DNA of 64,000 nt from Methanobacterium sp. UBA44 (GCA_002494885.1 DACV01000005.1:49040-113039), one strand, 5' to 3'. Shown: positions 27,214-36,972, counted from the stretch's first letter. Notes: generated by a model not told the origin, from the sequence alone. Made by a program: numbers and translations.

Positions 27214-27507
27214 TCACTCTTGCATTTTAAGATGTTCAGGCCTTATGATTAATTTTTTAGCTTTATTACCATCGTTAATCTCTATTATATATGCTCTGCC
27301 CCTTTTATCAGCAACTTTGCCTGTTTTACCATGGAAACGAGGATGGGGCTGACCCTTTTGAACGCTGGGATCAATTATTATGTGGACGAGATCATTTTCA
27401 TCAAAAGTCTGTATCTTTTTGCTTATTGGATTTGCTCTACTTACTCTCAAACTCTTTTTAAGTTTATAACGTGTCTTACTTCTAAAACCTCTGGATCTTG
27501 TTACCAT
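27214..27507 (-). CDS. rpl21e: Ribosomal protein L21e
   Basis: A 97-residue archaeal/eukaryotic-type large-subunit protein. It begins MVTRSRGFRSKTRYKLKK and contains GQPHPRFHGKTGKVADKRG, both diagnostic for L21e. The ribosome binding site CGGAGGTTTAAGAA precedes the ATG. It heads the rpl21e-rpo4 pair, and pus10 lies 278 bases further upstream on the same strand with an AT-rich gap that should hold the promoter. Confidence 0.96.
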   Translation of the reverse strand: MVTRSRGFRSKTRYKLKKSLRVSRANPISKKIQTFDENDLVHIIIDPSVQKGQPHPRFHGKTGKVADKRGRAYIIEINDGNKAKKLIIRPEHLKMQE

Positions 27508-27785
27508 TTCTTAAACCTCCGGGTCAATAAAATTGTTAAAATGACTTTAAGTCGTTATTACATGATTTTAAAATATTTAGCATAGTTTCTGCTGTTTAAT
27601 ATTTGATTTAAAGAAAGCATTTTAAAATTCGATAATGAAATAAAGTCTTTAAATCTTTATGAAATTGCCACTATGTAAATATATGCTAAAATCCTATTTA
27701 TACTAAACTTTTCTATTTTAAGTTTTATTAAATTTAAACCTTATTAATTAATATGTAATTCAACTTTTAAATATTCATCATAAAT

Positions 27786-29006
27786 TTATATATTAACTTC
27801 CAAAACATCAAGCTGTACACAAAGTGCTTTTTTACCCAAAATTTTAGCTACACTTGGACTTGTTCTGCCCTCATCACTGCTTATTAACTCTTTAATATAT
27901 AATCCACCTTCACATTCAACGATCATCTCAAATGTAGAAGGACTAATTATTTTAGCACTTATTTCTCTCACTTTACGTATTCGTATTTTATCTGCACGCC
28001 TATGAGATACTCTTATGGGTGTGCGCTGGTTAATAACGTCTAATAAACTTAATTTATCTAATTCTTCCTCTTTAATTTCATCAGAAGTTTCAACGAGGGC
28101 CCTATAAACTTTGTAAGTGTCTGTAGATGAATTTTTTATCATAGCTTTCTGTTTTCTTCCAGTAAACTTCAAATTTGAAACTTCTACTTTTCCATTTGCA
28201 TATTCATTTATTTTAGTTTCAAGATCATTTAAATCAAGATTTCTAATTAATGGATCTTTAATTTCAAGTACGAAGGGCCTTCCATTTCCAAGCATTTTTA
28301 CATCTATATCTTCTCTTCCTGCCCCGTGGAATTTTGAATCGCTGCCACTAAATAATTGGAGAGGAATGATAGATACAAGCTCTTCAACTGATTCTGAATA
28401 TAATTTACCAGTGTAATCGCAATTTGGGCATCCTTTACCTCTACACTTCCGGCATGGCCATTTTGTTTGAGGTATACCCCTAATAAGCTTTTTATAACGC
28501 CCTTCTATGAAAATAGGGTTTATCTGGATGCCTATTTTGTCGTTTACAAAGTCAATCATTATAACTATATCTGGATATCCAAAATCTACTTCCTTTTGCA
28601 GTTGAATTGATAATTTTTTCCCTATTTCTCTGTTTATCTCCTTTTTAATGTTTTCAACATCTAATTCCAGAGATTTATGAATTTTCTCTTCTCTATCCAG
28701 TATTTCTGGCGAAACACGACTCCCTACAAGAAAAGTTTCAAATTCAACTGGGTTTATATTGCTTGTTATTTTTTCTATAACTCCATCTTCAACATAATCA
28801 AATATATTTCCACATATATAACATGATTTCCCATTTAAAGAGCCATAGTTCTCCTCAGATAAAATTTGTGCTATGTATTTCCCTCTATATTTGTTATCCT
28901 CACCTTCTACTAATTTGGAGAAATTTCTGCCCAGGCAATGATTGCAAAGATTCCAATCAGTGACTTCCATAAGTTTAAGTGCTTTTTCTGTAATTTGAGA
29001 TTCCAT
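27786..29006 (-). CDS. pus10: tRNA pseudouridine synthase Pus10
   Basis: A 406-residue archaeal Pus10, which makes pseudouridine 55 (and 54 in many archaea) in tRNA. The N-terminal zinc region has CNHCLGRNFSKL and CYICGNIF; a middle THUMP-like domain follows, with a second cysteine cluster (CRKCRGKGCPNCDYTG, about 192-207) inserted. The catalytic Asp lies in GAGREDIDVKMLGNGRPFVLE near 232. It sits just downstream of srp54 on the same strand, 62 bases apart, the usual order in euryarchaea. Confidence 0.92.
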   Translation of the reverse strand: MESQITEKALKLMEVTDWNLCNHCLGRNFSKLVEGEDNKYRGKYIAQILSEENYGSLNGKSCYICGNIFDYVEDGVIEKITSNINPVEFETFLVGSRVSPEILDREEKIHKSLELDVENIKKEINREIGKKLSIQLQKEVDFGYPDIVIMIDFVNDKIGIQINPIFIEGRYKKLIRGIPQTKWPCRKCRGKGCPNCDYTGKLYSESVEELVSIIPLQLFSGSDSKFHGAGREDIDVKMLGNGRPFVLEIKDPLIRNLDLNDLETKINEYANGKVEVSNLKFTGRKQKAMIKNSSTDTYKVYRALVETSDEIKEEELDKLSLLDVINQRTPIRVSHRRADKIRIRKVREISAKIISPSTFEMIVECEGGLYIKELISSDEGRTSPSVAKILGKKALCVQLDVLEVNI

Positions 29007-29068
29007 CTATATCATCCTGAATGTAAGAATTAATAATATTTTAAAAATAGCTGGTTAGTATTTCAATT

Positions 29069-30400
29069 TTAGCGCATCATCTGTTTCATCATCTGTCCTA
29101 ATGGACCGCCCATTTTACGCTTACCAAAACCTTTCATGGCTTTTTTAGTAACATTATAGTATTTAAGAAGCTCTTTAACATCTTCGTTTCGCATACCTGA
29201 GCCCTTTGCAATTCTTTTTACCCTTGATTGCTTTATAACTTCAGGATGGGTTAATTCATACTCTGTCATTGAGTCCATCATAATTTTATACCTGCTGAGC
29301 TTCTCTTCTGTCATTTGAGAGGCATTTTTAGGTAGTTTTCCCCCCATTCCCGGAATCATGTTCATGACCTGCTGCATAGGCCCCATCTTGTTCATCATTT
29401 CAAATTGAGAATACATTTCTTTAAGGGTGAATTTACCGCTTAACATGGCTTCCATTGCATCTGCATCTACATCATCTTCTGCAATCTCTTCTGCCTTTTC
29501 AATTAGAGATTTAATATCTCCCATTCCTAGAAGTCTTGAAATGAACCTTTCAGGGTCGAATGCTTCGAAATCATCAACTCTCTCACCTGTACCAATGAAT
29601 TTTATAGGTGCACCAATTTCGGAAACAGCAGATAAAGCTCCACCACCCTTTGCAGAACCATCAAGCTTTGTTATGATAATAGAACCCACATCAGTCGTTT
29701 TATTAAATGCAAGTGCCTGATCCTTCGCCTGCTGACCTATGGTCCCATCGATGACTAGAATAACTTCGTTAGGCTCTACAATTGAAGATATCTGTTCCAT
29801 TTCATCAAGAAGGTCTTTTTCTTCTTTATGCCGCCCTGCAGTATCTATGATTATTATATCCTGCTTTTTAAACTCTTTAAGACCTTTCCTTGCAAGATCA
29901 AGCGCATCATTATTTTCTGGATCTCCATAAAGGGGCACATTCATGCCTTCAGTCAACTGCCTTAGCTGTTCGTAGGCTGCAGGCCTCCATGTATCTGTAC
30001 TAACTACTGCCGGGTTGAAACCTTTTTTCTGTAGATATTTAGCAAGTTTACCTATGGTTGTAGTTTTACCACTACCTTGAAGCCCTATGAATAGTATTTT
30101 ATAGGGTTTGGCATCAACTTCAACTTCTTCAGCTTTTTGACCTATGAGATTAACCAGTTCTTCATAAACTATGGTTATAACATATTCTCGCGGAGTAATT
30201 CCTTTAGGAGGTTCTTCTTTAAGTGCTCTTTCTTCTATCGTTTTTGATAAGTTTAAAACAAGCTTAATATTTACATCAGATTGGATTAATGCCCTCTGAA
30301 TATCTTTTATAACCTCTTTTACCACTTCTTCATCGATTATGGGCATACCAGCTAATTTTTTCATTGTTTTTGTTAAGTTCTTACTTAGGTTGCCTAACAT
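29069..30400 (-). CDS. srp54: Signal recognition particle protein Srp54
   Basis: A 443-residue SRP GTPase that binds signal sequences and 7S RNA and targets ribosomes to the membrane. The N domain is helical (about 1-85). The G domain has GLQGSGKTTTIGKLA, DTAGRHKEE and TKLDGSAKGGG. The methionine-rich M domain ends in GPLGQMMKQMM. The start is the ATG at 30400 with GAGGCAG before it; the TTG 12 bases upstream lies inside that site. It leads the srp54-pus10 pair. Confidence 0.96.
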   Translation of the reverse strand: MLGNLSKNLTKTMKKLAGMPIIDEEVVKEVIKDIQRALIQSDVNIKLVLNLSKTIEERALKEEPPKGITPREYVITIVYEELVNLIGQKAEEVEVDAKPYKILFIGLQGSGKTTTIGKLAKYLQKKGFNPAVVSTDTWRPAAYEQLRQLTEGMNVPLYGDPENNDALDLARKGLKEFKKQDIIIIDTAGRHKEEKDLLDEMEQISSIVEPNEVILVIDGTIGQQAKDQALAFNKTTDVGSIIITKLDGSAKGGGALSAVSEIGAPIKFIGTGERVDDFEAFDPERFISRLLGMGDIKSLIEKAEEIAEDDVDADAMEAMLSGKFTLKEMYSQFEMMNKMGPMQQVMNMIPGMGGKLPKNASQMTEEKLSRYKIMMDSMTEYELTHPEVIKQSRVKRIAKGSGMRNEDVKELLKYYNVTKKAMKGFGKRKMGGPLGQMMKQMMR

Positions 30401-30556
30401 GATCTGCCTCAATAAATTTTATCAAAATTAATTTTAAAATTAAAATACATTTAATTAAATATACTTCTTGTTATAAAAATATCTTTGTATATAATATTTA
30501 ACAAAAAAATTTATTTTAAGTAATAATGTTTTAGAATTTTCATATGGGCTGATAAA

Positions 30557-31123
30557 ATGCTGGATATACTTAAAAAAACGCTAAAAGAATCACCTGTAGT
30601 TAAAAAAGGTGAATATGACTATTTTATACATCCAATAACAGATGGAATCATGCTTGTTGAGCCTGATCTTTTAAGGGAAGTCTCCATGGCAATTACAGAA
30701 GTTGCAGATTTAAACGTTGATAAAATAGTCTGCATGGAAGCAATGGGAATCCATATTGCAACTGCACTTTCACTCCAAACAAACATTCCATTTGTAGTTG
30801 TAAGAAAACGCTGCTATGATCTAAATGATGAAGTAGCGGTCCACCAGGTTACAGGATACAGTGAATGTGAGCTATATATAAATGGAATTAGAAAAGAAGA
30901 TAGAATACTGGTAGTTGATGACGTTGTAAGTACAGGTGGGACCATGATAGCAGTTTTAAATGCTTTAAAGAGTTCTGGAGTTGAAATTGCCGACATTGTT
31001 GCTGTTGTTGAAAAAGGTGATGGAAAAGCCAGAGTTAAGGCAGAAACAGGATATGAAGTTAAAACTCTTTTAAAAGTGGATGTAGTGGATGGAAAAGTAA
31101 TTATAGAAGATAGTATGCTCTAA
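30557..31123 (+). CDS. hpt: Archaeal hypoxanthine/guanine phosphoribosyltransferase
   Basis: A 188-residue type I phosphoribosyltransferase for purine salvage. The PRPP-binding motif is ILVVDDVVSTGGTMIAVLNAL (about 115-135), the hood and flexible loop include VCMEAMGIHIATALSLQ and VVRKRCYDLNDEVAV. This long-loop form is the methanogen Hpt, which prefers hypoxanthine and guanine but is related to adenine phosphoribosyltransferases. It is divergent from srp54 and followed 26 bases later by dph2. Confidence 0.88.
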   Translation: MLDILKKTLKESPVVKKGEYDYFIHPITDGIMLVEPDLLREVSMAITEVADLNVDKIVCMEAMGIHIATALSLQTNIPFVVVRKRCYDLNDEVAVHQVTGYSECELYINGIRKEDRILVVDDVVSTGGTMIAVLNALKSSGVEIADIVAVVEKGDGKARVKAETGYEVKTLLKVDVVDGKVIIEDSML

Positions 31124-31149
31124 TTAAAAAAAATAACCTGTGTGTAACA

Positions 31150-32142
31150 ATGTTTAACTATGATTTCAGACTTGATGAAGTTATTTTAAGAATCAATGAA
31201 TTAAATGCAAAGACTATTGGAATTCAGTTTCCTGAAGGCCTTAAAATCCATGCAGCTAATGTCGCAGAGAGAATTGAAAAAGAAACTGATGCAACAGTTT
31301 TAATTGCAGGAGATCCCTGTTATGGGGCATGTGATGTTTCAGACACTCATATGGAAGGCCTTGTTGATTTAATAATACATTTTGGACATATCGAGTTCCC
31401 AATAGACTATAAAGTACCGGTTATTTTTATTGAGGCCTACTCTAAAATTAATGTGATGAATGCTGTTTCAAATAGCCTGGAATTACTTAAAAATTATAAA
31501 AAAATTGGTCTTGTAACTACAATTCAACATTTAAATCTCATTAATCAAATAAAAGATTTTTTAATTGAAAATGGTAAGGATGTGTTGATGAAAAAAGGTT
31601 CTGGGACAAGAGAAGGCCAGGTTCTGGGATGTAATTTCTCAGCGATAAAAGATATAGATGCCGATGCCTTTCTATATGTGGGAAGCGGGAATTTCCACGC
31701 CCTTGGAATAACACTTTTTACAGAAAAACCTGTTTTTATAGCTGATCCCTATATTAACGAAATAAGAACTATAGATGAATTTAAGGATAAAATACTCAGA
31801 GTACGTTTTGCAAAAATAATGAGAGCGGAAAAAGCAAGGAAATTCGGCGTTATTGTTTCAACAAAGAGAGGTCAATTCAGATTAGACCTTGCTAGAGAAA
31901 TAAAGAAAATGATAGAAGAAGAAACCAGAGAAGCATTTATAATAATGCTTGATAACATTTCTCCTGACCTTCTACTTCCATATATGGATTTAGATGCATT
32001 TGTTGTAACTGCGTGTCCACGCGTGGCCATAGATGATGCTAACATGTATAAAAAACCACTTTTAACCCCTAAAGAACTGGAAATTGTTCTTGGTAAAAGA
32101 AAATGGGAAGATTATAAAATAGATGAAATCGAACATATATAA
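31150..32142 (+). CDS. dph2: Diphthamide synthase catalytic subunit Dph2
   Basis: A 330-residue non-canonical radical-SAM enzyme that transfers 3-amino-3-carboxypropyl to a His of elongation factor 2, the first step of diphthamide synthesis. The three cysteines that bind the 4Fe-4S cluster lie in separate domains: AGDPCYGACDV near residue 58, GQVLGCNFSA near 163 and VVTACPRVAIDD near 286. All are present and the length is standard. It follows hpt closely and probably shares its message. Confidence 0.93.
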   Translation: MFNYDFRLDEVILRINELNAKTIGIQFPEGLKIHAANVAERIEKETDATVLIAGDPCYGACDVSDTHMEGLVDLIIHFGHIEFPIDYKVPVIFIEAYSKINVMNAVSNSLELLKNYKKIGLVTTIQHLNLINQIKDFLIENGKDVLMKKGSGTREGQVLGCNFSAIKDIDADAFLYVGSGNFHALGITLFTEKPVFIADPYINEIRTIDEFKDKILRVRFAKIMRAEKARKFGVIVSTKRGQFRLDLAREIKKMIEEETREAFIIMLDNISPDLLLPYMDLDAFVVTACPRVAIDDANMYKKPLLTPKELEIVLGKRKWEDYKIDEIEHI

Positions 32143-32247
32143 GTGAAAACTGTTAATATAACGTAACATTAATATTTAAAAATAATTTTCAAAAATAAAC
32201 AAAAGAAAAAAACTAATATTTCTACTTGTTTTAAATGAGGTGAATTA

Positions 32248-32817
32248 ATGAAAGCTAAATCAGGAGATTTTGTTTTACCCGGTGACGTTCTAGGGGTTTC
32301 TGAAGAGTTTGTTCCGTCTGAATGGACCTATGAAGAAGAAGGAAAGATAAAATCATTGGTTGTTGGAACAGTATCTATTGATGAAAAAAATAAAAAAATA
32401 TCCATAATCCCTAAAACAGGCACACCACCACTTTTAGAAGTTGGGAAGCCCATATTAGGGGAAGTGGCAGATATAAGGGGCCAGAGAGCTTCAATAAAGA
32501 TAAACAAGATTAAAGGAGAGGAAAGAGACCTTGTGACATCCTTTGTTGGAGGTATTCATATCTCCCAGGCGCAAAGAGGTTATCTTGGTAAATTAACCGA
32601 AGCCTTTAGAATAGGGGATATAGTCCAGGGAAAGGTAACAAAAATTATAGGTCTTGACAACGTTGATCTTACAACTGCAGAAGATGATATGGGTGTTTTA
32701 AAGGCAATGTGCACAAATTGCAGACATTATATGGTAAAAATTGGCAAAAATGAAGTACAATGCTTAAACTGCGGTAGAAAAGAAAAAAGAAAACTTTCTG
32801 CAAATTATGAGGGTTAA
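32248..32817 (+). CDS. csl4: Exosome subunit Csl4
   Basis: A 189-residue RNA-binding cap subunit of the archaeal exosome, which degrades and tails RNA. The N-terminal domain has SGDFVLPGDVLGVSEEFVPS; an S1 domain covers about 65-145; a zinc ribbon ends the protein (CTNCRHYMVKIG then CLNCGRKEKRK). AGGTG precedes the ATG. Its stop overlaps, tail to tail, the 3' end of a decayed membrane-protein gene on the other strand. Confidence 0.93.
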   Translation: MKAKSGDFVLPGDVLGVSEEFVPSEWTYEEEGKIKSLVVGTVSIDEKNKKISIIPKTGTPPLLEVGKPILGEVADIRGQRASIKINKIKGEERDLVTSFVGGIHISQAQRGYLGKLTEAFRIGDIVQGKVTKIIGLDNVDLTTAEDDMGVLKAMCTNCRHYMVKIGKNEVQCLNCGRKEKRKLSANYEG

Positions 32818-33212
32818 ATTCTCCTTTTTTTCATTTTAAATTCTTTACTACTAATTTTAGCTAATTTACTGCCCACAAATCCTCTTATTGTCAATAAAAT
32901 CATAAATAATAACATAAAAATTGCTACAATAATCATTAGTGCAGTCATTGGTTCTATAAACCCTGCCTGTTTGAGCTCTGTATATGCCCTTACAGAATCA
33001 ATTATAACTCCAATAAATTACAGCTATTAACCCTGCAGATATTGTATTGTAAATTTTATTTTTTTGACCTCCAGGAGCAGTATACGCTACAAATATAGCC
33101 GCTAAAATAAATAAAACACTTCCTATTGTAAGAATACTATTGCGCATAATTAACATTGCTATTAGAAACATCATTAAAATACTAATACGAAAATTTTCCT
33201 ATTAATTTCCAT
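32814..33212 (-). pseudogene. Membrane-protein gene with two frameshifts
   Basis: A ribosome binding site GGTGAAAAG leads to an ATG at 33212 (MEINRKIFVLV), then the frame ends. A second frame continues with hydrophobic sequence (ISILMMFLIAMLIMRNSILT, LTIGSVLFILAAIFVAYTAP), and a third completes the protein (GVIIDSVRAYTELKQAGFIE, PMTALMIIVAIFMLLFMI) to a TAA at 32814. Adding one base near 33190 and removing one near 33017 would give a protein of about 130 residues with four membrane helices. No family is recognised. Two independent shifts make a genuine pseudogene plausible. Confidence 0.65.
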
Positions 33213-33306
33213 TCTTTTCACCTTAATTTAAAGATGGGTTTTTATTATTTAATATCTTATTTATAGTTAAATACCAAAGTGTTTATACTTTTAGTGGACA
33301 TTTATC

Positions 33307-33609
33307 ATGGCAAAGTGGGATAGAATTAGGTACATTGCAGTAGCAGCAAAATATAATTTATAATTGATTTTAATTTCTTAATTTACTTTGTGATATAAGT
33401 CTATGATGTTATATGGCCGGATAACTTGGAATAATCATATTATTAGGCTATATGCTGGATTTTTTTGGTTATGGTTTAGATTTGGTTAGTTTTTTTTATA
33501 GCCTATATAAAACTGTTTTAAGGATATAAATAGATCTTTCGTGTATTCATGGCTATTTTCTATAGTTTTAGGTATTTTGTATGTTATCGCACTGTTTTAT
33601 GCAATATGA
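33307..33609 (+). pseudogene. Degenerate small membrane-protein gene
   Basis: A start MAKWDRIRYIAVAA stops after 18 codons. Further on, in other frames, come hydrophobic pieces IIILLGYMLDFFGYGLDLVS and SWLFSIVLGILYVIALFYAI, ending in TGA at 33607-33609. They look like parts of one decayed protein with two or more membrane helices. The last part is duplicated as the start of a direct repeat beyond the adhesin gene. The family is unknown. Confidence 0.4.
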
Positions 33610-33666
33610 AAAATGCTGGAATTTGAAATTAAGAATAAAATTAATTCTGTATTATGGTTCGTATTG
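33573..33666 (+). repeat. Direct repeat, copy A, before the adhesin gene
   Basis: About 94 bases recur at 36673-36771, exactly 3100 bases further on at the left end, with a handful of substitutions and a small indel. The repeat holds the last codons of the decayed membrane-protein gene and the bases behind it. The two copies bracket the adhesin gene. Confidence 0.85.
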
Positions 33667-33814
33667 GAATTACGTGTATAAAACCATTGTTAGTATTTAA
33701 TAATAAAATTAATCTTAAATCTAAACTGTATTTTTCAGTAAAATATTAATAAATGTTAAAACTAACACTTTTTTATAGAATATGTAATACTAAAGAATAT
33801 CTAGGGACAATGGG

Positions 33815-33822
33815 TTTATATT
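33815..33822 (+). promoter_or_regulatory. TATA box of the adhesin gene
   Basis: TTTATATT stands about 100 bases before the predicted start codon, giving a leader of about 70 bases with the strong ribosome binding site GGAGGTGA at its end. It lies in an otherwise gene-free stretch (33610-33913). Confidence 0.4.
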
Positions 33823-33913
33823 TTATCTCAATTACCTTTTAGGGGTACACCATACAATTAAATTTGAAATAATATCCAAAAATTAAATTAACAATATTTA
33901 AGGAGGTGAAAAA

Positions 33914-36649
33914 ATTAGAAAACAAAAGATTACCAGTAAAAATAAGTTTTTTATCCTCACACTGCTTATGCTATTGGGTTTATTTTTCTGTATGAGCACT
34001 GTCTCTGCTAATGAAGTTTATGTAAATACTACTGGAAATGATGATACTGGAAATGGTAGTGTAGAAAATCCATATCTCACCATACAGAAAGGTATAAGCT
34101 CAATTCAATATAATGGGACACTAAAAATCGGAAACGGAATATATAACGGAGTAAACAACACTAACATAACAATCGATAGAAACATGAGCATTATCGGTGA
34201 AAGCCAGGCCGGAACCATTTTAGATGGAGAGAATCTTAACAGAATATTTTTTATTCAATCAGGAGCTAACGTCTTTATTTTCAATTTAACATTTATCAAT
34301 GGAAACAACACCAATGGTGGGGCCATTCAAAATAATGGTACTTTAACTGTAAATAATTGTAAATTCACCAGCAATACTGCAGGCTGGAATGGTACAAGCA
34401 CAAATTATGGTGGAGCTATTAATAATCAAGGAACTTTAACCGTAAATAACAGTATATTCAATAATAACAATGCACGTGTAGGTGGAGCTATTTATAATAA
34501 TCCATATGCTACTTTGGATGTGAATGACAACACATTCAGCGATAACAATGCACGCCTTGGTGGGGCTATCTACAATCATGGTACTTCATTTGTAAAAGGC
34601 AGTACTTTCACAAATAACACTGCATGGAGAGGTGGAGCAATCTACAATTTAAATTACGATCAATTGCTGAATATCGATAACTGCGTATTCAATGACAATA
34701 ACGCGACATACATTGGTGGAGCAGTTTACAATAATGACGGTAATGTGACTGTAACTGGCAGTATTTTCACAAATAACAGTGCGCCTAAGATGGGTGGAGC
34801 AGTCTACAATGAAGGATTATTTGATGTGATTGGCTGTACATTTACAGGTAACACTGCAGATTATGGTGGAGCTATTCGGAATTGGCGTACCTTAACTGTA
34901 ATAGGCAGTACATTCACAAATAACGCTGCACATGAAACTGGAGGCTCTATCCACAATAATGGCGGTGCTTCGAATGTCACAAACAGTACTTTCAGAGATA
35001 ACAGCGCAATTAGTGGGGGCGCTATCAGGAATGATGATGGTACTTTAGTCGTTGATGGCTGTACTTTTACAGGTAACAGTGCCATTTCTGGCGGTGCTAT
35101 CTACAATAATAGTACATCAACAGTTAATGGCAGTGCTTTCACAACTAACACGGCAGAGGAAGGCGGAAATATCTACAATGCCGGTATTTTAACCATTTCA
35201 GGAAGTACATTTACAGGTAACACTGCAGATTATGGCGGCGCTATCTATAATGATGGTAATCTAACTATATCCAGCAACAGCATTTTCAACAGCAACATTG
35301 CGCAGTGGTATGGTGGAGCCATCTGCAATGGCGGTACTTTAAATATTTCAAATAGTTCATTCACAGGCAACGGAGTACAAGTTTTAAATTGGAGTACTGG
35401 CGGCGCTATCTACAATTACGGTAGTTTAGTCATATCTGGCAGTACGTTTACAAATAACACTTCACAGGGTGCTGGTGGGGCAATCTGCAATCAGGGTAAT
35501 GGTTTAACCATTTCAGGAAGCATGTTTACAGGTAACTTTGCACGTGGTGATGGTGGAGCTATCTACAACTATGATGATAGTTTGAAAGTGACTAACTCTA
35601 CGTTCATAAATAACGCTGCACAGGCGGGTGGAGCCATCTGGAATTATGGCGGTGATATTACTTCAAGGATCATTCAATTCAACCGTATTGTTGGAAACAA
35701 CCCAGGTAGTAGTGAAATTTACAGTGAATACGGGACAGTAGACGCTACACTTAACTGGTGGGGTTCAAACTCAAGTCCTGCAGGAAAAATATCAACCGGA
35801 ACTGGAGGAAATGTGCTTTTCAATCCATGGATCGTACTAACCATTACTGCAAACCCTACAACCATCAATAACGGCGGTACATCACAAGTTACAGCAGATT
35901 TACTGTATGATTCAGACAGCATTTACCACAACCCCTCAAATGGGCACGTACCAGACATACCAGTAACATTAACCATACTCTGGGGAAGCTTTGAAAATCC
36001 TGCAATCAATCATTCAATCACATTAAACACCATAGGGGGCATTATTAGAGCTATTTTCTATGCAAACGAAGGAATGGTAAATCCTTTATATAATCCAGTG
36101 AAAGTCACAGCATCAGCCGATGATTATACAACAAATGATGCTGAATCTGCTTATATTACAATTAAAAAAGCTGCAGACCTGTACATTCAAATAACAAGCG
36201 ATAAAAAGAACCCTAAAGTAGGCGAAACATTTACACTAACTTATAAGCTCGGAAACAAAGGACCAGATGCAGCAGAAAATGTTACAATAACAATACCATT
36301 ACCTGAAGGCTTTAAATTAGTCAATATTAGCGGTGACGGTAACTGGACTTACAATGCAGCAACAAGAACAATAACATGGACTCTGACAAACGTTCCAAAA
36401 GGAGATCCGTACCTGTATATCTCAGGTAGGTTAATCAGGGCTGGAACTTATATATTTGGTTCATCAATCTCTTCAGAAACTTACAATATTAACAGTCAAG
36501 GCGTTACTCCATTAACAATCAACGCAGCATCAGAAGCTAAAGCAGCAACTGAAACAGTAGGAATGCAGGAAACAGGATTACCAGTAAACTACATGATACT
36601 GGCGATTTTGATGGTTTTAGGTGGATTTTTAGTCCCAAAAAGGAAATAA
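33914..36649 (+). CDS. Large adhesin-like surface protein with apparent ATT start
   Basis: A 911-residue cell-surface protein. GGAGGTGA at 33902-33909 is followed after four bases by ATT at 33914, in frame with a full signal peptide (RKQKITSKNKFF, a hydrophobic run, then STVSANE). The first ATG, at 33968, would remove the basic part of the signal. Residues of about 25-620 are about 18 beta-helix turns of the GGAIYNNG...STFTNNTA type, like polymorphic membrane and adhesin repeats. A DUF11-type domain follows (about 755-860: VGETFTLTYKLGNKGPDAAE), then a C-terminal membrane anchor ending in LVPKRK. The role is probably attachment to other cells or surfaces. The gene is bracketed by direct repeats. 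Confidence 0.8.
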   Translation: MRKQKITSKNKFFILTLLMLLGLFFCMSTVSANEVYVNTTGNDDTGNGSVENPYLTIQKGISSIQYNGTLKIGNGIYNGVNNTNITIDRNMSIIGESQAGTILDGENLNRIFFIQSGANVFIFNLTFINGNNTNGGAIQNNGTLTVNNCKFTSNTAGWNGTSTNYGGAINNQGTLTVNNSIFNNNNARVGGAIYNNPYATLDVNDNTFSDNNARLGGAIYNHGTSFVKGSTFTNNTAWRGGAIYNLNYDQLLNIDNCVFNDNNATYIGGAVYNNDGNVTVTGSIFTNNSAPKMGGAVYNEGLFDVIGCTFTGNTADYGGAIRNWRTLTVIGSTFTNNAAHETGGSIHNNGGASNVTNSTFRDNSAISGGAIRNDDGTLVVDGCTFTGNSAISGGAIYNNSTSTVNGSAFTTNTAEEGGNIYNAGILTISGSTFTGNTADYGGAIYNDGNLTISSNSIFNSNIAQWYGGAICNGGTLNISNSSFTGNGVQVLNWSTGGAIYNYGSLVISGSTFTNNTSQGAGGAICNQGNGLTISGSMFTGNFARGDGGAIYNYDDSLKVTNSTFINNAAQAGGAIWNYGGDITSRIIQFNRIVGNNPGSSEIYSEYGTVDATLNWWGSNSSPAGKISTGTGGNVLFNPWIVLTITANPTTINNGGTSQVTADLLYDSDSIYHNPSNGHVPDIPVTLTILWGSFENPAINHSITLNTIGGIIRAIFYANEGMVNPLYNPVKVTASADDYTTNDAESAYITIKKAADLYIQITSDKKNPKVGETFTLTYKLGNKGPDAAENVTITIPLPEGFKLVNISGDGNWTYNAATRTITWTLTNVPKGDPYLYISGRLIRAGTYIFGSSISSETYNINSQGVTPLTINAASEAKAATETVGMQETGLPVNYMILAILMVLGGFLVPKRK

Positions 36650-36672
36650 ATCCTTTTATTTTATTTTTTTAA

Positions 36673-36771
36673 TATTTTGTATGTTATCGCACTACTTTAT
36701 GCAATATGAAAAATGCTGGAATTTGAAATTAAGAAAAGTAATAAAATTAATTCTGTATTATGTTTTGTATT
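36673..36771 (+). repeat. Direct repeat, copy B, after the adhesin gene
   Basis: This is the second copy of the repeat at 33573-33666. It starts 24 bases after the adhesin stop codon and again reads as the tail of a small membrane protein (ILYVIALLYAI, then stop). Compared with copy A it has a few extra bases in the middle. Confidence 0.85.
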
Positions 36772-36816
36772 AGGGCTCCATATAATTTTTTATAGCTTGT
36801 TTAGAAATGTGATATT

Positions 36817-36972
36817 ATGAATACTGCTGCTCTGGTATTTGGAATTGCTTTAATAATTGCACCTTTTATTCATAAATACCGAAATCCTGAAGAAGAAATA
36901 TCCATGTCAGATAAGATAAACATTTTATTTTATTTATCAGGAATAATTTTAATTATAGGTGCTTTTTACTAA
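36817..36972 (+). CDS. Small two-helix membrane protein
   Basis: A 51-residue protein with two hydrophobic segments (about 3-18 and 36-50) joined by a charged loop (HKYRNPEEEISMSDK). GTGAT lies three bases before the ATG, a normal methanogen ribosome binding site, which supports that it is real. The function is unknown. It lies directly behind direct repeat copy B. Confidence 0.5.
   Translation: MNTAALVFGIALIIAPFIHKYRNPEEEISMSDKINILFYLSGIILIIGAFY

Noticed and set aside
34300..35680. Tandem repeats in the adhesin gene as a CRISPR-like or non-coding repeat
   Set aside because: The period is imperfect and follows the codons of beta-helix turns (GGAIYN...STFTNN), so it is coding.
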